Part shown: positions 1 through 9,093 of the stretch, piece after piece
How positions within the stretch are numbered: position 1 is the stretch's first letter
Layout: every line of letters starts with the position of its first letter
From: Rhodococcus pseudokoreensis
Lineage (GTDB): Bacteria > Actinomycetota > Actinomycetes > Mycobacteriales > Mycobacteriaceae
Assembly: GCF_017068395.1 (NCBI RefSeq)
Contig: NZ_CP070619.1
Location: forward strand, 3,906,001-3,970,000
Length of the DNA stretch: 64,000 bases
Reading direction: 5' to 3'
Made by a program: the position numbers and the translations under genes
The notes under the pieces: generated by a model
The model's input: only the letters and a program-made list of their open reading frames with translations
Database searches by the model: none
Told to the model about the DNA's origin: nothing

Positions 1-537
1 GAGGAGTCGGTCGAGGACCGCTTCCTGCCCGGGTTCGTCGCGCACCACTTCGTCGTGCATGAGGGTGACGAGCCGGGAGTCCCAGTCGGCGCGGCGCTGC
101 ACGACGAGTTCGGGGAGCGCGGACAGGAGTCGCCGGCTGATCTCGCCGGGGGTCTGGTACGTGCCGGTCAACATGACGGTGCGGCCGTTCGCGCTGTTGC
201 CCCAGGTGCGCACGCCGAGGTCCATCGCCTCGGCGAGCGGTTCACCGCGGAGCGTCGTGCAACTCTGGTCGGGGTTGATGATCACGTGCGGCGGGGTGTC
301 CGGGTGGTCGGCGACGACGTACCGCTCGGGTCCGCGGATGATCGCGACGTCGCCTTCGGTGAGCTGCACCGGTTCGCCGGTGTGCGGGAGGATCCAGGCT
401 TCGCCGCGGCCCATCGCGACGAGGCTGAGCGGCGCGTGGTCGTCGATCTGCAGCGACCACGGCGGTTCCATGATCGACCGGAGCACGAACGCTCCGGCGG
501 CGCGGGGACCACTGATGAGACCGGCGAGGGGATCCAC
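1..537 (-). CDS. AraC-type transcriptional regulator, cupin_6 sensor part (partial)
   Basis: The gene runs off the left edge of the window, so only the first 179 codons are visible. The start is the GTG at 537, because an in-frame TGA lies two codons upstream. The protein begins MDPLAGLISGPRAAGAF and reads as the cupin_6 N-terminal domain of AraC regulators, with the short beta-strand pattern ending in GDVAIIRGPERYVVADHP. The helix-turn-helix domain would lie outside the window. Such regulators commonly control an adjacent divergent gene, here the 27-codon ORF and the DUF1772 gene. The family call is from sequence resemblance; the effector is unknown. Confidence 0.8.
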   Translation of the reverse strand, partial: MDPLAGLISGPRAAGAFVLRSIMEPPWSLQIDDHAPLSLVAMGRGEAWILPHTGEPVQLTEGDVAIIRGPERYVVADHPDTPPHVIINPDQSCTTLRGEPLAEAMDLGVRTWGNSANGRTVMLTGTYQTPGEISRRLLSALPELVVQRRADWDSRLVTLMHDEVVRDEPGQEAVLDRLL

Positions 538-617
538 ACCTCAACCGTAGACGCTCGCGTATGGAGCAGCGATTTTCAACCATGGAAAGTCTCGCTGCCG
601 CCGTCTTGACTGAACAC

Positions 618-701
618 ATGACAACGGCTCCGCAACAAGCGCCCCGCGACTTCACCGACTACGTCCGCGCCGCGGCAGCGGCCGGGGTCTGGAGGGTTTG
701 A
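618..701 (+). CDS. Short upstream ORF of 27 codons
   Basis: An ATG at 618 opens a 27-codon ORF (MTTAPQQAPRDF...) with actinobacterial codon use. Its TGA lies at 699-701, 2 bases before the ATG of the DUF1772 gene, and the Shine-Dalgarno GGAGG (691-695) of that gene is inside it. It may be a translationally coupled leader peptide, or the remnant of the start of a longer lost gene. No function can be assigned. Confidence 0.3.
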   Translation: MTTAPQQAPRDFTDYVRAAAAAGVWRV

Positions 702-703
702 TC

Positions 704-1174
704 ATGGAGCGTTACCTGACGATCGTCACGGCGGTCGGTGCCGGTGTGGTGGGCGGCGTGATGTTCGCGTTCTCCACGTTCATCATGACCGGGCTCGGAC
801 GCCTGGACCCGGCTCAGGGCATCGCAGCGATGCAGGCGATCAACCGAGAGGCGCCGAACTTCTGGTTCATGACGGCGCTGTTCGGCACCGCGCTGACGTC
901 GATCGCGCTCGCGATCGTCAGCGTGGTGCGGCACGACGGTTCGGGCGTGTACGCGGTGATCGCGTGCGCGCTGTATCTCGTGGGGATCGTGCTGACCATC
1001 GTCTACCACGTGCCGCACAACAACGCGCTCGACGCGATCGATCCCACTGCGGCGGGCTCGGCGGACTACTGGCGCGACTACGTGTCGGGCTGGACCGGGT
1101 GGAACCACGTGCGCACCGTCAGCGCCATCGCGGCGTCCGCCGTGCTCACGTGGTCCGCGACCCGCGGTCGATAG
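704..1174 (+). CDS. DUF1772 / anthrone oxygenase-like membrane protein
   Basis: This is a 156-residue integral membrane protein with about four hydrophobic segments and the DUF1772 pattern: an N-terminal helix with GGVMFAFSTFIM and a C-terminal WRDYVSGWTGWNHVRT. DUF1772 members include fungal anthrone oxygenases and many bacterial proteins of unknown role. The ATG at 704 was chosen over the TTG at 698 because GGAGG at 691-695 is well spaced to it. It diverges from the AraC-type regulator and converges on msrA. The substrate is unknown. Confidence 0.75.
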   Translation: MERYLTIVTAVGAGVVGGVMFAFSTFIMTGLGRLDPAQGIAAMQAINREAPNFWFMTALFGTALTSIALAIVSVVRHDGSGVYAVIACALYLVGIVLTIVYHVPHNNALDAIDPTAAGSADYWRDYVSGWTGWNHVRTVSAIAASAVLTWSATRGR

Positions 1175-1182
1175 TCCGGGAT

Positions 1183-1893
1183 CTACGAGGGCGGCAGGAT
1201 GTCGGTCTGCGCCGGGACCTCGTCCTGCTTCAACAGGCCGACGGGGCAGCTGACGCCGGTGGCGTGCACGGGGCAGTATCCGCCGGGGTTCTTCGCGAGG
1301 TACTGCTGGTGGTAGTCCTCGGCGTAGTAGAACTGCGTGAGTGGGGCGATCTCCGTGGTGATCGCGCCGTACCCGGCCTCGACGAGCCGCTTCTCGAACG
1401 CCTCACCGGTGGCCTCGGCGATCTCCACCTGCTGCTCGTCGATGGTGTAGATGGCCGAACGGTACTGCGTTCCCTGGTCGTTGCCCTGCCGCATGCCCTG
1501 CGTGGGATCGTGGTTCTCCCAGAACTCCTTGAGGATCTCGGCGTACGAGATCACCTTCGGATCGAAGACCACGAGCACCACCTCGGTGTGCCCGGTGCGT
1601 CCCGAGCAGGTCTCCTCGTAGCTGGGGTTCGGCGTGTAGCCGCCTGCGTACCCCACCGCGGTGGTGTAGACGCCGTCGAGTTGCCAGAACTCCTTCTCGG
1701 CGCCCCAGAAACATCCCATGCCCAGCACCGCGGTCTGCATGCCCTCGGGGAACGGGGGTTTCAGGGGGTGACCGTTGACGTAGTGCGTCGCCGGAACCGG
1801 GATCGCCTGACTCCGTCCGGGGAGTGCGTCCTCGGCGGTGACCATCACGGACTTAGCGGCTGCTCGACCCAGAAGCTCGTCGTACCAAGACAT
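1183..1893 (-). CDS. msrA: Peptide methionine sulfoxide reductase MsrA
   Basis: MsrA reduces the S-epimer of methionine sulfoxide in oxidised proteins, with electrons from thioredoxin. The protein is 236 residues, slightly longer than typical MsrA because of a roughly 50-residue N-terminal extension. The catalytic GCFWGAE motif puts the nucleophilic cysteine at residue 61. Two further cysteines near the C-terminus ([13 protein letters not shown]) are candidates for the resolving residues. The start overlaps the end of the upstream acyltransferase by 41 bp, so the two are probably co-transcribed. The gene converges on the DUF1772 gene. Confidence 0.95.
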   Translation of the reverse strand: MSWYDELLGRAAAKSVMVTAEDALPGRSQAIPVPATHYVNGHPLKPPFPEGMQTAVLGMGCFWGAEKEFWQLDGVYTTAVGYAGGYTPNPSYEETCSGRTGHTEVVLVVFDPKVISYAEILKEFWENHDPTQGMRQGNDQGTQYRSAIYTIDEQQVEIAEATGEAFEKRLVEAGYGAITTEIAPLTQFYYAEDYHQQYLAKNPGGYCPVHATGVSCPVGLLKQDEVPAQTDILPPS

Positions 1894-3046
1894 GGTTCGA
1901 TGCTACGCGCGGTGCCGGAGTGGTCTCCCGGGCGAGCGCCGACTGCATGCGCATCCGCTCGGCGCGGGCGGTGACCCAGCCCGTCGCGGGCACCTCCACC
2001 CACCGGTAGAGCGCCTCCGACACCAGCGCCGTCACCACCAGAAACGTGACCACGGCCCCGGTCTCGCCGAACGAGCCCACCGTGTGCTCGTACACGCGGT
2101 AGAGGATCAGCGTGTGGACCAGGTAGATCGCGTAACTGCGCGTCGCGGTCCACCGCACGACGGCCCAGTGCGCGGCGGGCCCGTCGTACCGGCCCACCAG
2201 CACGACGCACGCGGTGACGACGGCGAACGTCCAGAGGTAGTGATCGCCCGCCCAGTACACCCGGAAGTCGGTGGCGAGGCGGATCACCTCGACCTGGGCC
2301 AGCCCGGCGACGACGATCCACCGGCAGTCCGCGAGTCGTGCCCAGCCGAGGTAGATGATCTGCCCGAGGAACACGGCGGGCAGCGTCGCGGCGATCTTCG
2401 ACAGCATCGGGACCGTGTACGGCTGCGGCGCGTACAGGTTGTAGAGCAGGATCAGGGCGCAGATCGAGGCGCCGGCCATCGGCATCGCGATGGGCAGGGT
2501 GCGCAGCACGGGTCGCGCGGCGACGCAGGCGAAGTAGAACAGGATCTGCACGGCGAGGGTCCACGTGACCCCGAGCACCGCGACCTCCGGTTTGAGGAAG
2601 AACCCGCCGAGGACGAAACTCAGCGCGGCGTCGATGTTCGACACACCCTCCTGGCCGCTGAACATGCCGTTGATGCCGAGGCGGACCAGGACGATCGCAG
2701 CGAGGACGGCCACCCAGAATGCGGGAAGGATGCGGCCGAGCCGATTGAACAGAAAGTGCCCGGGTTCGTGGCGAATGGCCGAACGGGTGATCAACAAACC
2801 GGTCAGCATCATGAAGACGGCGACCCCGAGAAACGACAGATGCTGGTTGAGTCCGCCCCGCTCGACGAAGATCTGATAGACGACGTCGATGAACCACCAT
2901 CCGGTTCCGAGGTCGTCGATCAGATAGAACGAGATGTGCGAGTAAATCACGGCCAGAACTGCGAAAAAGCGGAGCAGATTCGCGCCCGTGAGTTCCACAC
3001 GCGGCGCGGCCGCATGCGAATCTGCAACGGGTATCAGCGAAGGCAT
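1853..3046 (-). CDS. Acyltransferase family 3 (OafA/YrhL-like) membrane protein
   Basis: The 397-residue polytopic protein has the acyltransferase_3 architecture of about ten membrane helices. The N-terminal [23 protein letters not shown] carries the conserved arginine and histidine, and [15 protein letters not shown] follows later. Such enzymes O-acylate cell-surface glycans, antibiotics or lipids. The gene overlaps msrA by 41 bp and probably forms an operon with it. The acceptor cannot be told from the sequence. Confidence 0.85.
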   Translation of the reverse strand: MPSLIPVADSHAAAPRVELTGANLLRFFAVLAVIYSHISFYLIDDLGTGWWFIDVVYQIFVERGGLNQHLSFLGVAVFMMLTGLLITRSAIRHEPGHFLFNRLGRILPAFWVAVLAAIVLVRLGINGMFSGQEGVSNIDAALSFVLGGFFLKPEVAVLGVTWTLAVQILFYFACVAARPVLRTLPIAMPMAGASICALILLYNLYAPQPYTVPMLSKIAATLPAVFLGQIIYLGWARLADCRWIVVAGLAQVEVIRLATDFRVYWAGDHYLWTFAVVTACVVLVGRYDGPAAHWAVVRWTATRSYAIYLVHTLILYRVYEHTVGSFGETGAVVTFLVVTALVSEALYRWVEVPATGWVTARAERMRMQSALARETTPAPRVASNHVLVRRASGSSSR

Positions 3047-3194
3047 CGCGTCAGCTTAAGGTTCCGTTCACCGCTCGGACGAATTCTCACGACATTCAGT
3101 GTCGCCGCGCCAGCCTTTTTTCGGGTGCCCGAACTTTCCGTTCCGGGAATCGCTCCGTGACCCCAACTGTTGCGCAGGGTGTACCAATGAGATT

Positions 3195-3206
3195 GGGTAT
3201 ATACCC
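3195..3206. promoter_or_regulatory. Perfect palindrome in the superoxide dismutase promoter region
   Basis: GGGTATATACCC is a perfect 12-bp palindrome about 100 bp before the sod start codon. It lies in the 258-bp gap between the divergent acyltransferase and sod. The TATA-rich centre could double as a -10 element. It may be an operator for a metal or redox regulator, but no regulator can be named. Nothing else structured was seen in this gap. Confidence 0.35.
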
Positions 3207-3304
3207 GAGAACGATTCGCCAAAGGCGGGTGTCAGACGCGTGTCCACGTGTCGTCGACACCCGGAACACACCAGGGCTCACAGCCCGTTGATGAAGGGAC
3301 CCTC

Positions 3305-3928
3305 GTGTCTGTTTACACGCTGCCGGAACTCCCGTACGACTATGCAGCTCTCGAGCCGCACATCTCCGGCAAGATCATGGAACTGCACCACGACAAGCAT
3401 CACGCCGCGTACGTGACCGGTGCCAACACGGCGCTCGACAAGCTGGCCGAGCTCCGCGAGTCGGACACCCTGCCCGCCGTGGTCAACCTGCACGAGAAGA
3501 ACCTCGCCTTCCACTTGGGCGGCCACACGAACCACACCGTCTTCTGGAACAACCTCTCCCCGGACGGCGGCGACAAGCCGACCGGTGAGCTCGCGGCCGC
3601 GATCGACGACCAGTTCGGCGGCTTCGACGCGTTCCGCAACCACTTCTCGGCCAACGCCAACGCCATCCAGGGCTCCGGCTGGTCCATCCTGGCCTGGGAT
3701 TCCATCGGCCAGCGCCTGCTCATCGTCCAGCTGTACGACCAGCAGGGCAACATCCCGATCGGCCTCACGCCGCTGCTGCTCCTCGACATGTGGGAGCACG
3801 CCTTCTACCTCGACTACCAGAACGTCAAGGGCGACTACGTCAAGGCATTCTGGAACATCGTGAACTGGGCGGACGTCGCCGCTCGCTTCGAGAAGGCACG
3901 CACCCAGACCGCGGGCCTGATCGTCTAG
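3305..3928 (+). CDS. sodA: Superoxide dismutase, Mn/Fe family
   Basis: The enzyme converts superoxide to hydrogen peroxide and oxygen. The 207-residue protein closely follows mycobacterial SodA. Metal ligands are recognisable as H28, H77, D161 and H165 (in DMWEHAFY). In M. tuberculosis Fe-SOD the residue tuning metal choice is a histidine in YDHQ; here the equivalent is glutamine (YDQQ, about residue 146), which favours manganese. The GTG start at 3305 is preceded by GAAGGGA. No signal peptide is visible, although mycobacterial relatives are found extracellularly. A very strong terminator follows. Confidence 0.96.
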   Translation: MSVYTLPELPYDYAALEPHISGKIMELHHDKHHAAYVTGANTALDKLAELRESDTLPAVVNLHEKNLAFHLGGHTNHTVFWNNLSPDGGDKPTGELAAAIDDQFGGFDAFRNHFSANANAIQGSGWSILAWDSIGQRLLIVQLYDQQGNIPIGLTPLLLLDMWEHAFYLDYQNVKGDYVKAFWNIVNWADVAARFEKARTQTAGLIV

Positions 3929-3946
3929 TTCTCGCTTTTTCTCGGC

Positions 3947-3988
3947 CACGGGCGCCCGGAACACCATCGAGTGTTCCGGGCGCCCGTG
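3947..3988. terminator. Strong stem-loop terminator after sodA
   Basis: A perfect 18-bp stem has arms at 3947-3964 and 3971-3988 with a 6-nt loop (CATCGA). It begins 18 bases after the sodA stop codon. A run of five T lies before the stem rather than after it. It probably insulates sodA from the downstream amidase gene. Confidence 0.85.
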
Positions 3989-4045
3989 CTCGTTTCGGGC
4001 GCGAAATCCCGTCCGAGCAGGCCGAGCGTCCAATAGGCTTCTCGA

Positions 4046-5485
4046 GTGACCGAGTCCAGCACCCCCGCCAGGGACGACGCCGTCGTCCACGCCTTCCGCG
4101 ACGACGCGCTCGGCGACCTCGACGCCACCGGTCTCGCGGCCCGGATCGCCGCCGGGGAGGTGTCTGTCCGTGAGGTGACGGAGGCGGCGATCGCGCGCGC
4201 CGAGTCGGTCGGGCCGGCCCTGAACGCTCTGGCGTTCGCCGACTTCGATCGTGCGCTGACCGAAGCGGACCGCCCGCACGAGGGCGTCTTCGCGGGAGTT
4301 CCGACCGTCGTCAAGGACAACGTGGACGTCGCCGGAGTGCCCACCCAGCACGGCAGCGTCGCGTTCGCCGCGAAACCCGCCCTGGTGGACAGCGACTTCG
4401 TCACGCAGTACCTGTCCACCGGTGTGCTCTCGCTGGGCAAGAGCAGGCTGCCCGAGTTCGGGTTCAGTGCGTCCACCGAATTCATGGACGCCGAGGCCGT
4501 GCACAATCCGTGGAATCCCGCGTTCTCGCCGGGTGCGTCCTCGGGAGGTTCGGCGGCCCTCGTCGCCTCCGGTGTGGTGCCGATCGCACACGCCAACGAC
4601 GGCGGCGGATCCATCCGCATCCCCGCCGCCGCCTGTGGGCTCGTCGGCCTGAAGCCGTCCCGCGGGCGGACGATCCCCGACGCCATGGACAAGACGCTGC
4701 CGATCCGGATCATCGCGCAAGGCGCTGTCACCCGCTCGGTGCGCGACACCGCACGGTGGATGGCGGCCGCCGAACGCTACTACCGCAATCCCACGCTGCC
4801 GCCCATCCGGTTGGTGGAGGGGCCGAGCAGCACCCGCCTGAAGGTCGGGGTGGTGGTCGATTCGGTCACCGTCTCCCGCACGGACGACGAGACCCGCAAA
4901 TCGGTCCACGCGACCGCCGATCTGCTCGCGGACCTCGGCCACCACGTCGAGGAGTGCCCGATGCCGGTGGGCACGTCGTTCGTCGAGGACTTCTGCATCT
5001 ACTGGGGGTTCCTGTCGTTCGTCATCTCCAGCAACGGCAAGCGGATGCTCGGACCGGACTTCGACCGCGACGCCACCGACAACCTGACGCGCGGACTCGC
5101 CGCGATGTACCGCAAGAACATCGCGAAGACGCCACGGGTGCTGTACCGGTTGCGGCGCACGTACCGCGAGTACGCGCAGATCTTCCAGAAGTACGACGTG
5201 ATCCTGTCCCCGACCCTGGCCCACACCACGCCGGAGCTCGGATACCTCTCGCCGACGCAGAGTTTCGAGGAGCTGTTCGACAAGCTGATCGCCTACACGG
5301 CGTTCACGCCGTTGAACAATGCGTCGGGCGGGCCCGCCATCTCGCTGCCGATGCACGAGACGTCCCGCGGTCTGCCGCTGGCCTCGCACTTCTCGGCCGA
5401 CCACGGCGACGAGCGGACCCTGCTCGAGTTGGCGTTCGAACTCGAGCAGGCCGCTCCGTGGCGTCGGATCCAGGACGCCGGCTGA
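4046..5485 (+). CDS. Amidase-signature family hydrolase
   Basis: This is a 479-residue member of the amidase signature family, which hydrolyses amide bonds with a Ser-cisSer-Lys triad. The triad reads K90 (in VVKDNVDV), S165 in the GASSGGSAA loop and S189 in GGGSIRIP. The length fits the family (about 450-520). It could be a generic aliphatic or aryl amidase; the GatCAB partners are absent nearby, so it is unlikely to be GatA. The start is GTG at 4046. It converges on the YhgE-like gene with only 3 bp between the stop codons. Confidence 0.9.
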   Translation: MTESSTPARDDAVVHAFRDDALGDLDATGLAARIAAGEVSVREVTEAAIARAESVGPALNALAFADFDRALTEADRPHEGVFAGVPTVVKDNVDVAGVPTQHGSVAFAAKPALVDSDFVTQYLSTGVLSLGKSRLPEFGFSASTEFMDAEAVHNPWNPAFSPGASSGGSAALVASGVVPIAHANDGGGSIRIPAAACGLVGLKPSRGRTIPDAMDKTLPIRIIAQGAVTRSVRDTARWMAAAERYYRNPTLPPIRLVEGPSSTRLKVGVVVDSVTVSRTDDETRKSVHATADLLADLGHHVEECPMPVGTSFVEDFCIYWGFLSFVISSNGKRMLGPDFDRDATDNLTRGLAAMYRKNIAKTPRVLYRLRRTYREYAQIFQKYDVILSPTLAHTTPELGYLSPTQSFEELFDKLIAYTAFTPLNNASGGPAISLPMHETSRGLPLASHFSADHGDERTLLELAFELEQAAPWRRIQDAG

Positions 5486-5488
5486 CGG

Positions 5489-6838
5489 TCAGGCCCTGCG
5501 CCGCAGACCCATCCACACGACGGCGCCGGCGAGCAGCACGGTGGTGATCCCGAAGGCGACGGCGAGGTGCTCGGCCGTGAGGATCGGCGCCGGTGCGGAC
5601 AGGATGCGCGTCACCGCGACCGGTTCGGCGAGCACCGTCGCCAACTGATTCTGCTGGGCCGCCGTCCTCACCGGCATCGCCGCGACCCCGTTGTTGAGGT
5701 CCGTGGACAGCTGCCCCGACAGCGTCTTCAGCTTCGCGAACCCGTCGACGATCTGTGAGGTGGCGCCTTCGAGCATCGCAGGCGCCTGATCGGCGATCGG
5801 GACGATGCCATCGTTCAGTTGCCGTGCCCCGCTGCTCAGCTGATCGCTGGCGTCGGTGAGTTGCCCCATCGCCACCCGCACGAGTTCGCCGAGGTCGGTG
5901 TCGGGGCCGACCTGCCCGCCGAGCAGACCGGGCACCGAACCCAGCTGGGAGGAGAGCTGGTCGAGGTCGGCACCGACCTGCCGGAGCGACGGGACCACAT
6001 CCGGTGCAACGGGAGTGCCGTCGAGGACGCGGATCGCGTCGTCGATCCTGGTGCGCATCTGGGTGGCGCTGTCGTTCGCCTCGCCCAGGGTCAGCCCGAG
6101 CGCGCTCAACCGGTCCGCGAGATTATTGGCCGTTCCCGATGTCTCGCCGACCACGCCCGCCACCTGATCCGCCACACCCAGCAGTTGCACCGAGCCGGCC
6201 CGGGCCGTCTCGAGATACGGGAGCAGGGTGTCGGCGCCCTCGGTGAGTTGTTGCGCCGCATCGTCCGCCGCGGCGGTCCCGGCCGCGAGGAACCCGGCCG
6301 TCATTCCCGCCTGCTGGAACCGCGTCCGCGACGAGGACATGTCCGCCAGCAGATCCGTGATGCCGTCCGCGCCGATCTGGGAGGACACCACCCCGGACAG
6401 TTCCTCGGACGCGGCGGAGTCGGAACCCGCGACGTCGACGTCGAGGGTCGCCTGCCGCGGCTTCGCACCCCACACCGAGGAGACGGCCTCGCTGAAGTCC
6501 TCGGGCACGGTCACCGTGGCGAACCAGTCGCCGCCCGCCGCCCCGCCCGCGTCGACCACCTGCCAGTCGAAGGCCTCGTTCGCCTCGAGCTTCTCGATCA
6601 GGGTGTCGCTCGCCCGCACCGGTTTTCCGTCCACGGTCGCGCCGGCGTCGGTGTTGACGATCGCCACGGTCCGGCTGTCGGCCGCACCGTCGCCGAGAAA
6701 CACGTATCCGAGCCCGCCTGCCGATGCCAGGACCAGACCGGCCATGGCGGCCGCGGCGACCCGCCGCGGTGTGAGGACCTTTCGCGTCGACTCGGTTTTG
6801 GCGTGATTCGCGGAATTCCGTGTGCGCTCAGAGGTCAT
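5489..6838 (-). CDS. YhgE/Pip-like membrane-anchored protein
   Basis: The 449-residue protein has a basic cytoplasmic N-terminus and one membrane helix at about residues 28-48. A large external domain follows that starts like YhgE/Pip proteins (DSRTVAIVNTDAGATVDGKPV). A long heptad-like helical region comes next, and a single C-terminal helix ends in arginines. Typical YhgE/Pip/EsaA proteins have a multi-helix ABC-2-type C-terminus; here only one helix remains, so this is a short form. EsaA-type relatives work with type VII secretion, and ESX-like small proteins lie about 9 kb away. Any link to them is inference. Confidence 0.65.
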   Translation of the reverse strand: MTSERTRNSANHAKTESTRKVLTPRRVAAAAMAGLVLASAGGLGYVFLGDGAADSRTVAIVNTDAGATVDGKPVRASDTLIEKLEANEAFDWQVVDAGGAAGGDWFATVTVPEDFSEAVSSVWGAKPRQATLDVDVAGSDSAASEELSGVVSSQIGADGITDLLADMSSSRTRFQQAGMTAGFLAAGTAAADDAAQQLTEGADTLLPYLETARAGSVQLLGVADQVAGVVGETSGTANNLADRLSALGLTLGEANDSATQMRTRIDDAIRVLDGTPVAPDVVPSLRQVGADLDQLSSQLGSVPGLLGGQVGPDTDLGELVRVAMGQLTDASDQLSSGARQLNDGIVPIADQAPAMLEGATSQIVDGFAKLKTLSGQLSTDLNNGVAAMPVRTAAQQNQLATVLAEPVAVTRILSAPAPILTAEHLAVAFGITTVLLAGAVVWMGLRRRA

Positions 6839-6922
6839 TCCGGTGAGGATAGGCGGCTTTCGTAGCGGCAGATTGTGACGAGTCTGAGGATTCTCTGAGA
6901 CATCTTTTCCCGGGCGAGATTT

Positions 6923-8416
6923 CTACCCGGCGACGATCACCTCGTTCGCGGCCAGCGCGTCGGTGCGGGCCTGCAACCGCGCACGCAGGGTCTCGACGTC
7001 CGACGCGAGCTTCTCGGCGCTCAGCCCGTCGGATACCGGTACGGTCTGCGCGATCTCGTCGAGGATCTCGACGGCCCGGCCGCTGCCGAACAACTGCGCG
7101 TAGAGGTCGCGGTACGCGTCGTCGTACACGCCCGTGAACGCCGCCGAAGCCAGGAACCGCTCCTTCAGCGCGTTCCCGCCGCCGGGCATCTCACCACCGG
7201 GCATGCCGCCGCCGAGGGCACCTTCCGGAGTGGCTCCGCCGCCCGGGCGGCCCCCGCCGCCCATTCCGATCGAGTCGTGCGGGCCCGCATCGGAGTTGCC
7301 GCTCAGCGCGAGGTTGAGATCCCAGGACACGACGGAGATCTTCTTCGTCCCCAGGTCGTACCAGAGGTAGTAGTTCTTGCCCGGGCCCGCCATGTCGTCG
7401 CTGTTGACCAGCAGATTCTGGGTGGCGACGTACCGGGCGAAGGAGTCGACGTCCACCCGGTCGGCAAGTTCGGCGTCGAACTGCTCGTCGGTCGCACCGT
7501 CCAGCCATTTCAGGAACGTGATGATCGGCTGCAGGTCCTGCGAGCCCTCGGCGTTGATCTGAACGAACTGATCGGTGTAGGTGGTCTGGTCGTCGCCCTG
7601 ATACGTGAAACTCGAGTCGGCGTCGGCCTTGTAGAGGACGCCGTCGCTGTCGAACAGTGAGTTCGCGTACCCCTCGTCGGGGTGCTCGAGCACGAGCCGG
7701 GTCTGCGTCGGCGACCCGTTCACCGAATACGTGGTGTAGGCGTACCGCTGGGTGGGCTGACCGGATTCGGCGGTCAGCGACAGCGCCACCGCCTCGTTCA
7801 GCACGGGCGAGCCCGGCCGGACCGACAGTTGCGTCATCCCCTGATACGCCCGCCCCGACACGTACTTGTCGAAGCTGATCAGCAGTGGCAGCGACGCGGG
7901 GTCGTCGGCCGACAGCGTGACCATGCCGCCGCCGGCGCCTCCGCCCTCCGGCATCGCCATTCCCGCGGGAGGTTCCCGCCCCTCCGGCGTCCCGGGTTGC
8001 CCGCCGCCCGGACCACCACCGAGGCCGCCGCCGGTCCCGCGGAGTCCCATCAGCGTGGAGTTGCCCTTCAGCCGCACCCCGACGTCGGTGACGAGGGTTC
8101 CGTCGATCGTGATGTCGGCGGTGATCCACTCCTTCCCGCCCTCGTCCCGGTAGGCGGCGATCATGTCGTCGTAATCGGATTGCGAGTACTCGATGCTCAC
8201 GTCGTGCGACGTCTCCGTGTCGAAGAAATCGACCGAGCCGGCGACGTTCTCGGTGATGTCGGAGGCGATGACCGTCGCGTCGCCGGTGATGTACGGCCGC
8301 ACCCGCGCCTGACCGAACACGCCGACCGCCACCGCCACGAACGTGAGGAAGGCGGCGAGGATCTTCCAGTGCTGACGGAGCGGGGTCGGCAGCCGGTGGA
8401 CGAGTCTGCGGCGCAT
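6923..8416 (-). CDS. CotH-kinase family protein
   Basis: The 497-residue protein has one N-terminal membrane helix (about residues 18-38) and then an extracytoplasmic CotH-type domain. Recognisable parts are the early beta-rich VGVRLKGNSTLMG, then LLVNSDDMAGPGKNYYLWYD, then SWDLNLALSG. Bacillus CotH is an atypical kinase that phosphorylates spore-coat proteins. Two low-complexity Gly/Pro/Met-rich inserts are present, one after the KGNS segment and one after SWDLNLALSG. The start ATG overlaps the stop of the DUF4956 gene by 1 bp (TGATG). It is the last gene of a VTC-DUF4956-CotH operon. Confidence 0.85.
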   Translation of the reverse strand: MRRRLVHRLPTPLRQHWKILAAFLTFVAVAVGVFGQARVRPYITGDATVIASDITENVAGSVDFFDTETSHDVSIEYSQSDYDDMIAAYRDEGGKEWITADITIDGTLVTDVGVRLKGNSTLMGLRGTGGGLGGGPGGGQPGTPEGREPPAGMAMPEGGGAGGGMVTLSADDPASLPLLISFDKYVSGRAYQGMTQLSVRPGSPVLNEAVALSLTAESGQPTQRYAYTTYSVNGSPTQTRLVLEHPDEGYANSLFDSDGVLYKADADSSFTYQGDDQTTYTDQFVQINAEGSQDLQPIITFLKWLDGATDEQFDAELADRVDVDSFARYVATQNLLVNSDDMAGPGKNYYLWYDLGTKKISVVSWDLNLALSGNSDAGPHDSIGMGGGGRPGGGATPEGALGGGMPGGEMPGGGNALKERFLASAAFTGVYDDAYRDLYAQLFGSGRAVEILDEIAQTVPVSDGLSAEKLASDVETLRARLQARTDALAANEVIVAG

Positions 8417-9093
8417 CAGATGTCGGTTTGGTCGTAACCGGTGAGGACGGTGACTCGCTGACCCGTGTTGACCCCGCTGAGCGCCGAGATGAGTTCCGCC
8501 GGTTTCCTGCCCGGCTTCAACCGCGCCGTGTAGTACAGCTCGGTGAGGGCGCCCGACCGCACCGACTCGGTGCTCACCAACTCGAACTCCTTGGTGTACT
8601 CGATCAGCACGTCCTCCACGAGGGCGGTGTACCCCGTCTCCGGCGGCACCTGCACCTTCACCACCTGCCGCTGCACGTCCAGCTTGAACATGTCGAACCG
8701 GCTCATCAGGACGAGCACGAGGCAGATCGCGACGGTCGCGGCGATGGCGAGCACGTAGAACCGGGTGCCCGTCGTCATGCCGATTGCCATCACCAGGAAG
8801 ATGAACCCGACGTCGCGGGTTTCCTTGATCGCGTTGCGGAATCGCACCACCGACAGCGCGCCGACGAGCGCGAACGCGCGGGCGATGTTGGAACCGACCA
8901 CCAGCATGATCAAGGTGATCACCATGCCGACCATCACGAGGGTCTGAACGTAGGACTGACTGTAGGAGACGTTCTTGTGCGTCAGGCGATAGACGTACCC
9001 GATGATCGCCGACAACACGAACGACAATGCGAGCGAGACGACGATGTCGAACGTCGAGAACGTTCCACTGAGATCCTGGAGATCGAAATTCAT
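8416..9093 (-). CDS. DUF4956 membrane protein
   Basis: This is a 225-residue protein. The N-terminal half has three or four membrane helices and the conserved cytoplasmic loop ALVGALSVVRFRNAIKETRD. The soluble C-terminal half of about 90 residues resembles an ACT-like fold. DUF4956 proteins typically sit between a VTC-domain gene and a CotH gene, as here. The start overlaps the VTC gene by 4 bp and the end overlaps CotH by 1 bp, so the three are co-translated. The role is unknown; a channel or carrier for the product of the VTC protein is conceivable. Confidence 0.85.
   Translation of the reverse strand: MNFDLQDLSGTFSTFDIVVSLALSFVLSAIIGYVYRLTHKNVSYSQSYVQTLVMVGMVITLIMLVVGSNIARAFALVGALSVVRFRNAIKETRDVGFIFLVMAIGMTTGTRFYVLAIAATVAICLVLVLMSRFDMFKLDVQRQVVKVQVPPETGYTALVEDVLIEYTKEFELVSTESVRSGALTELYYTARLKPGRKPAELISALSGVNTGQRVTVLTGYDQTDI

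Noticed and set aside
3278..5404. 708-codon frame opposite sodA and the amidase gene
   Set aside because: No motifs, biased Arg/Gly/Asp composition; both opposite genes have intact catalytic motifs.
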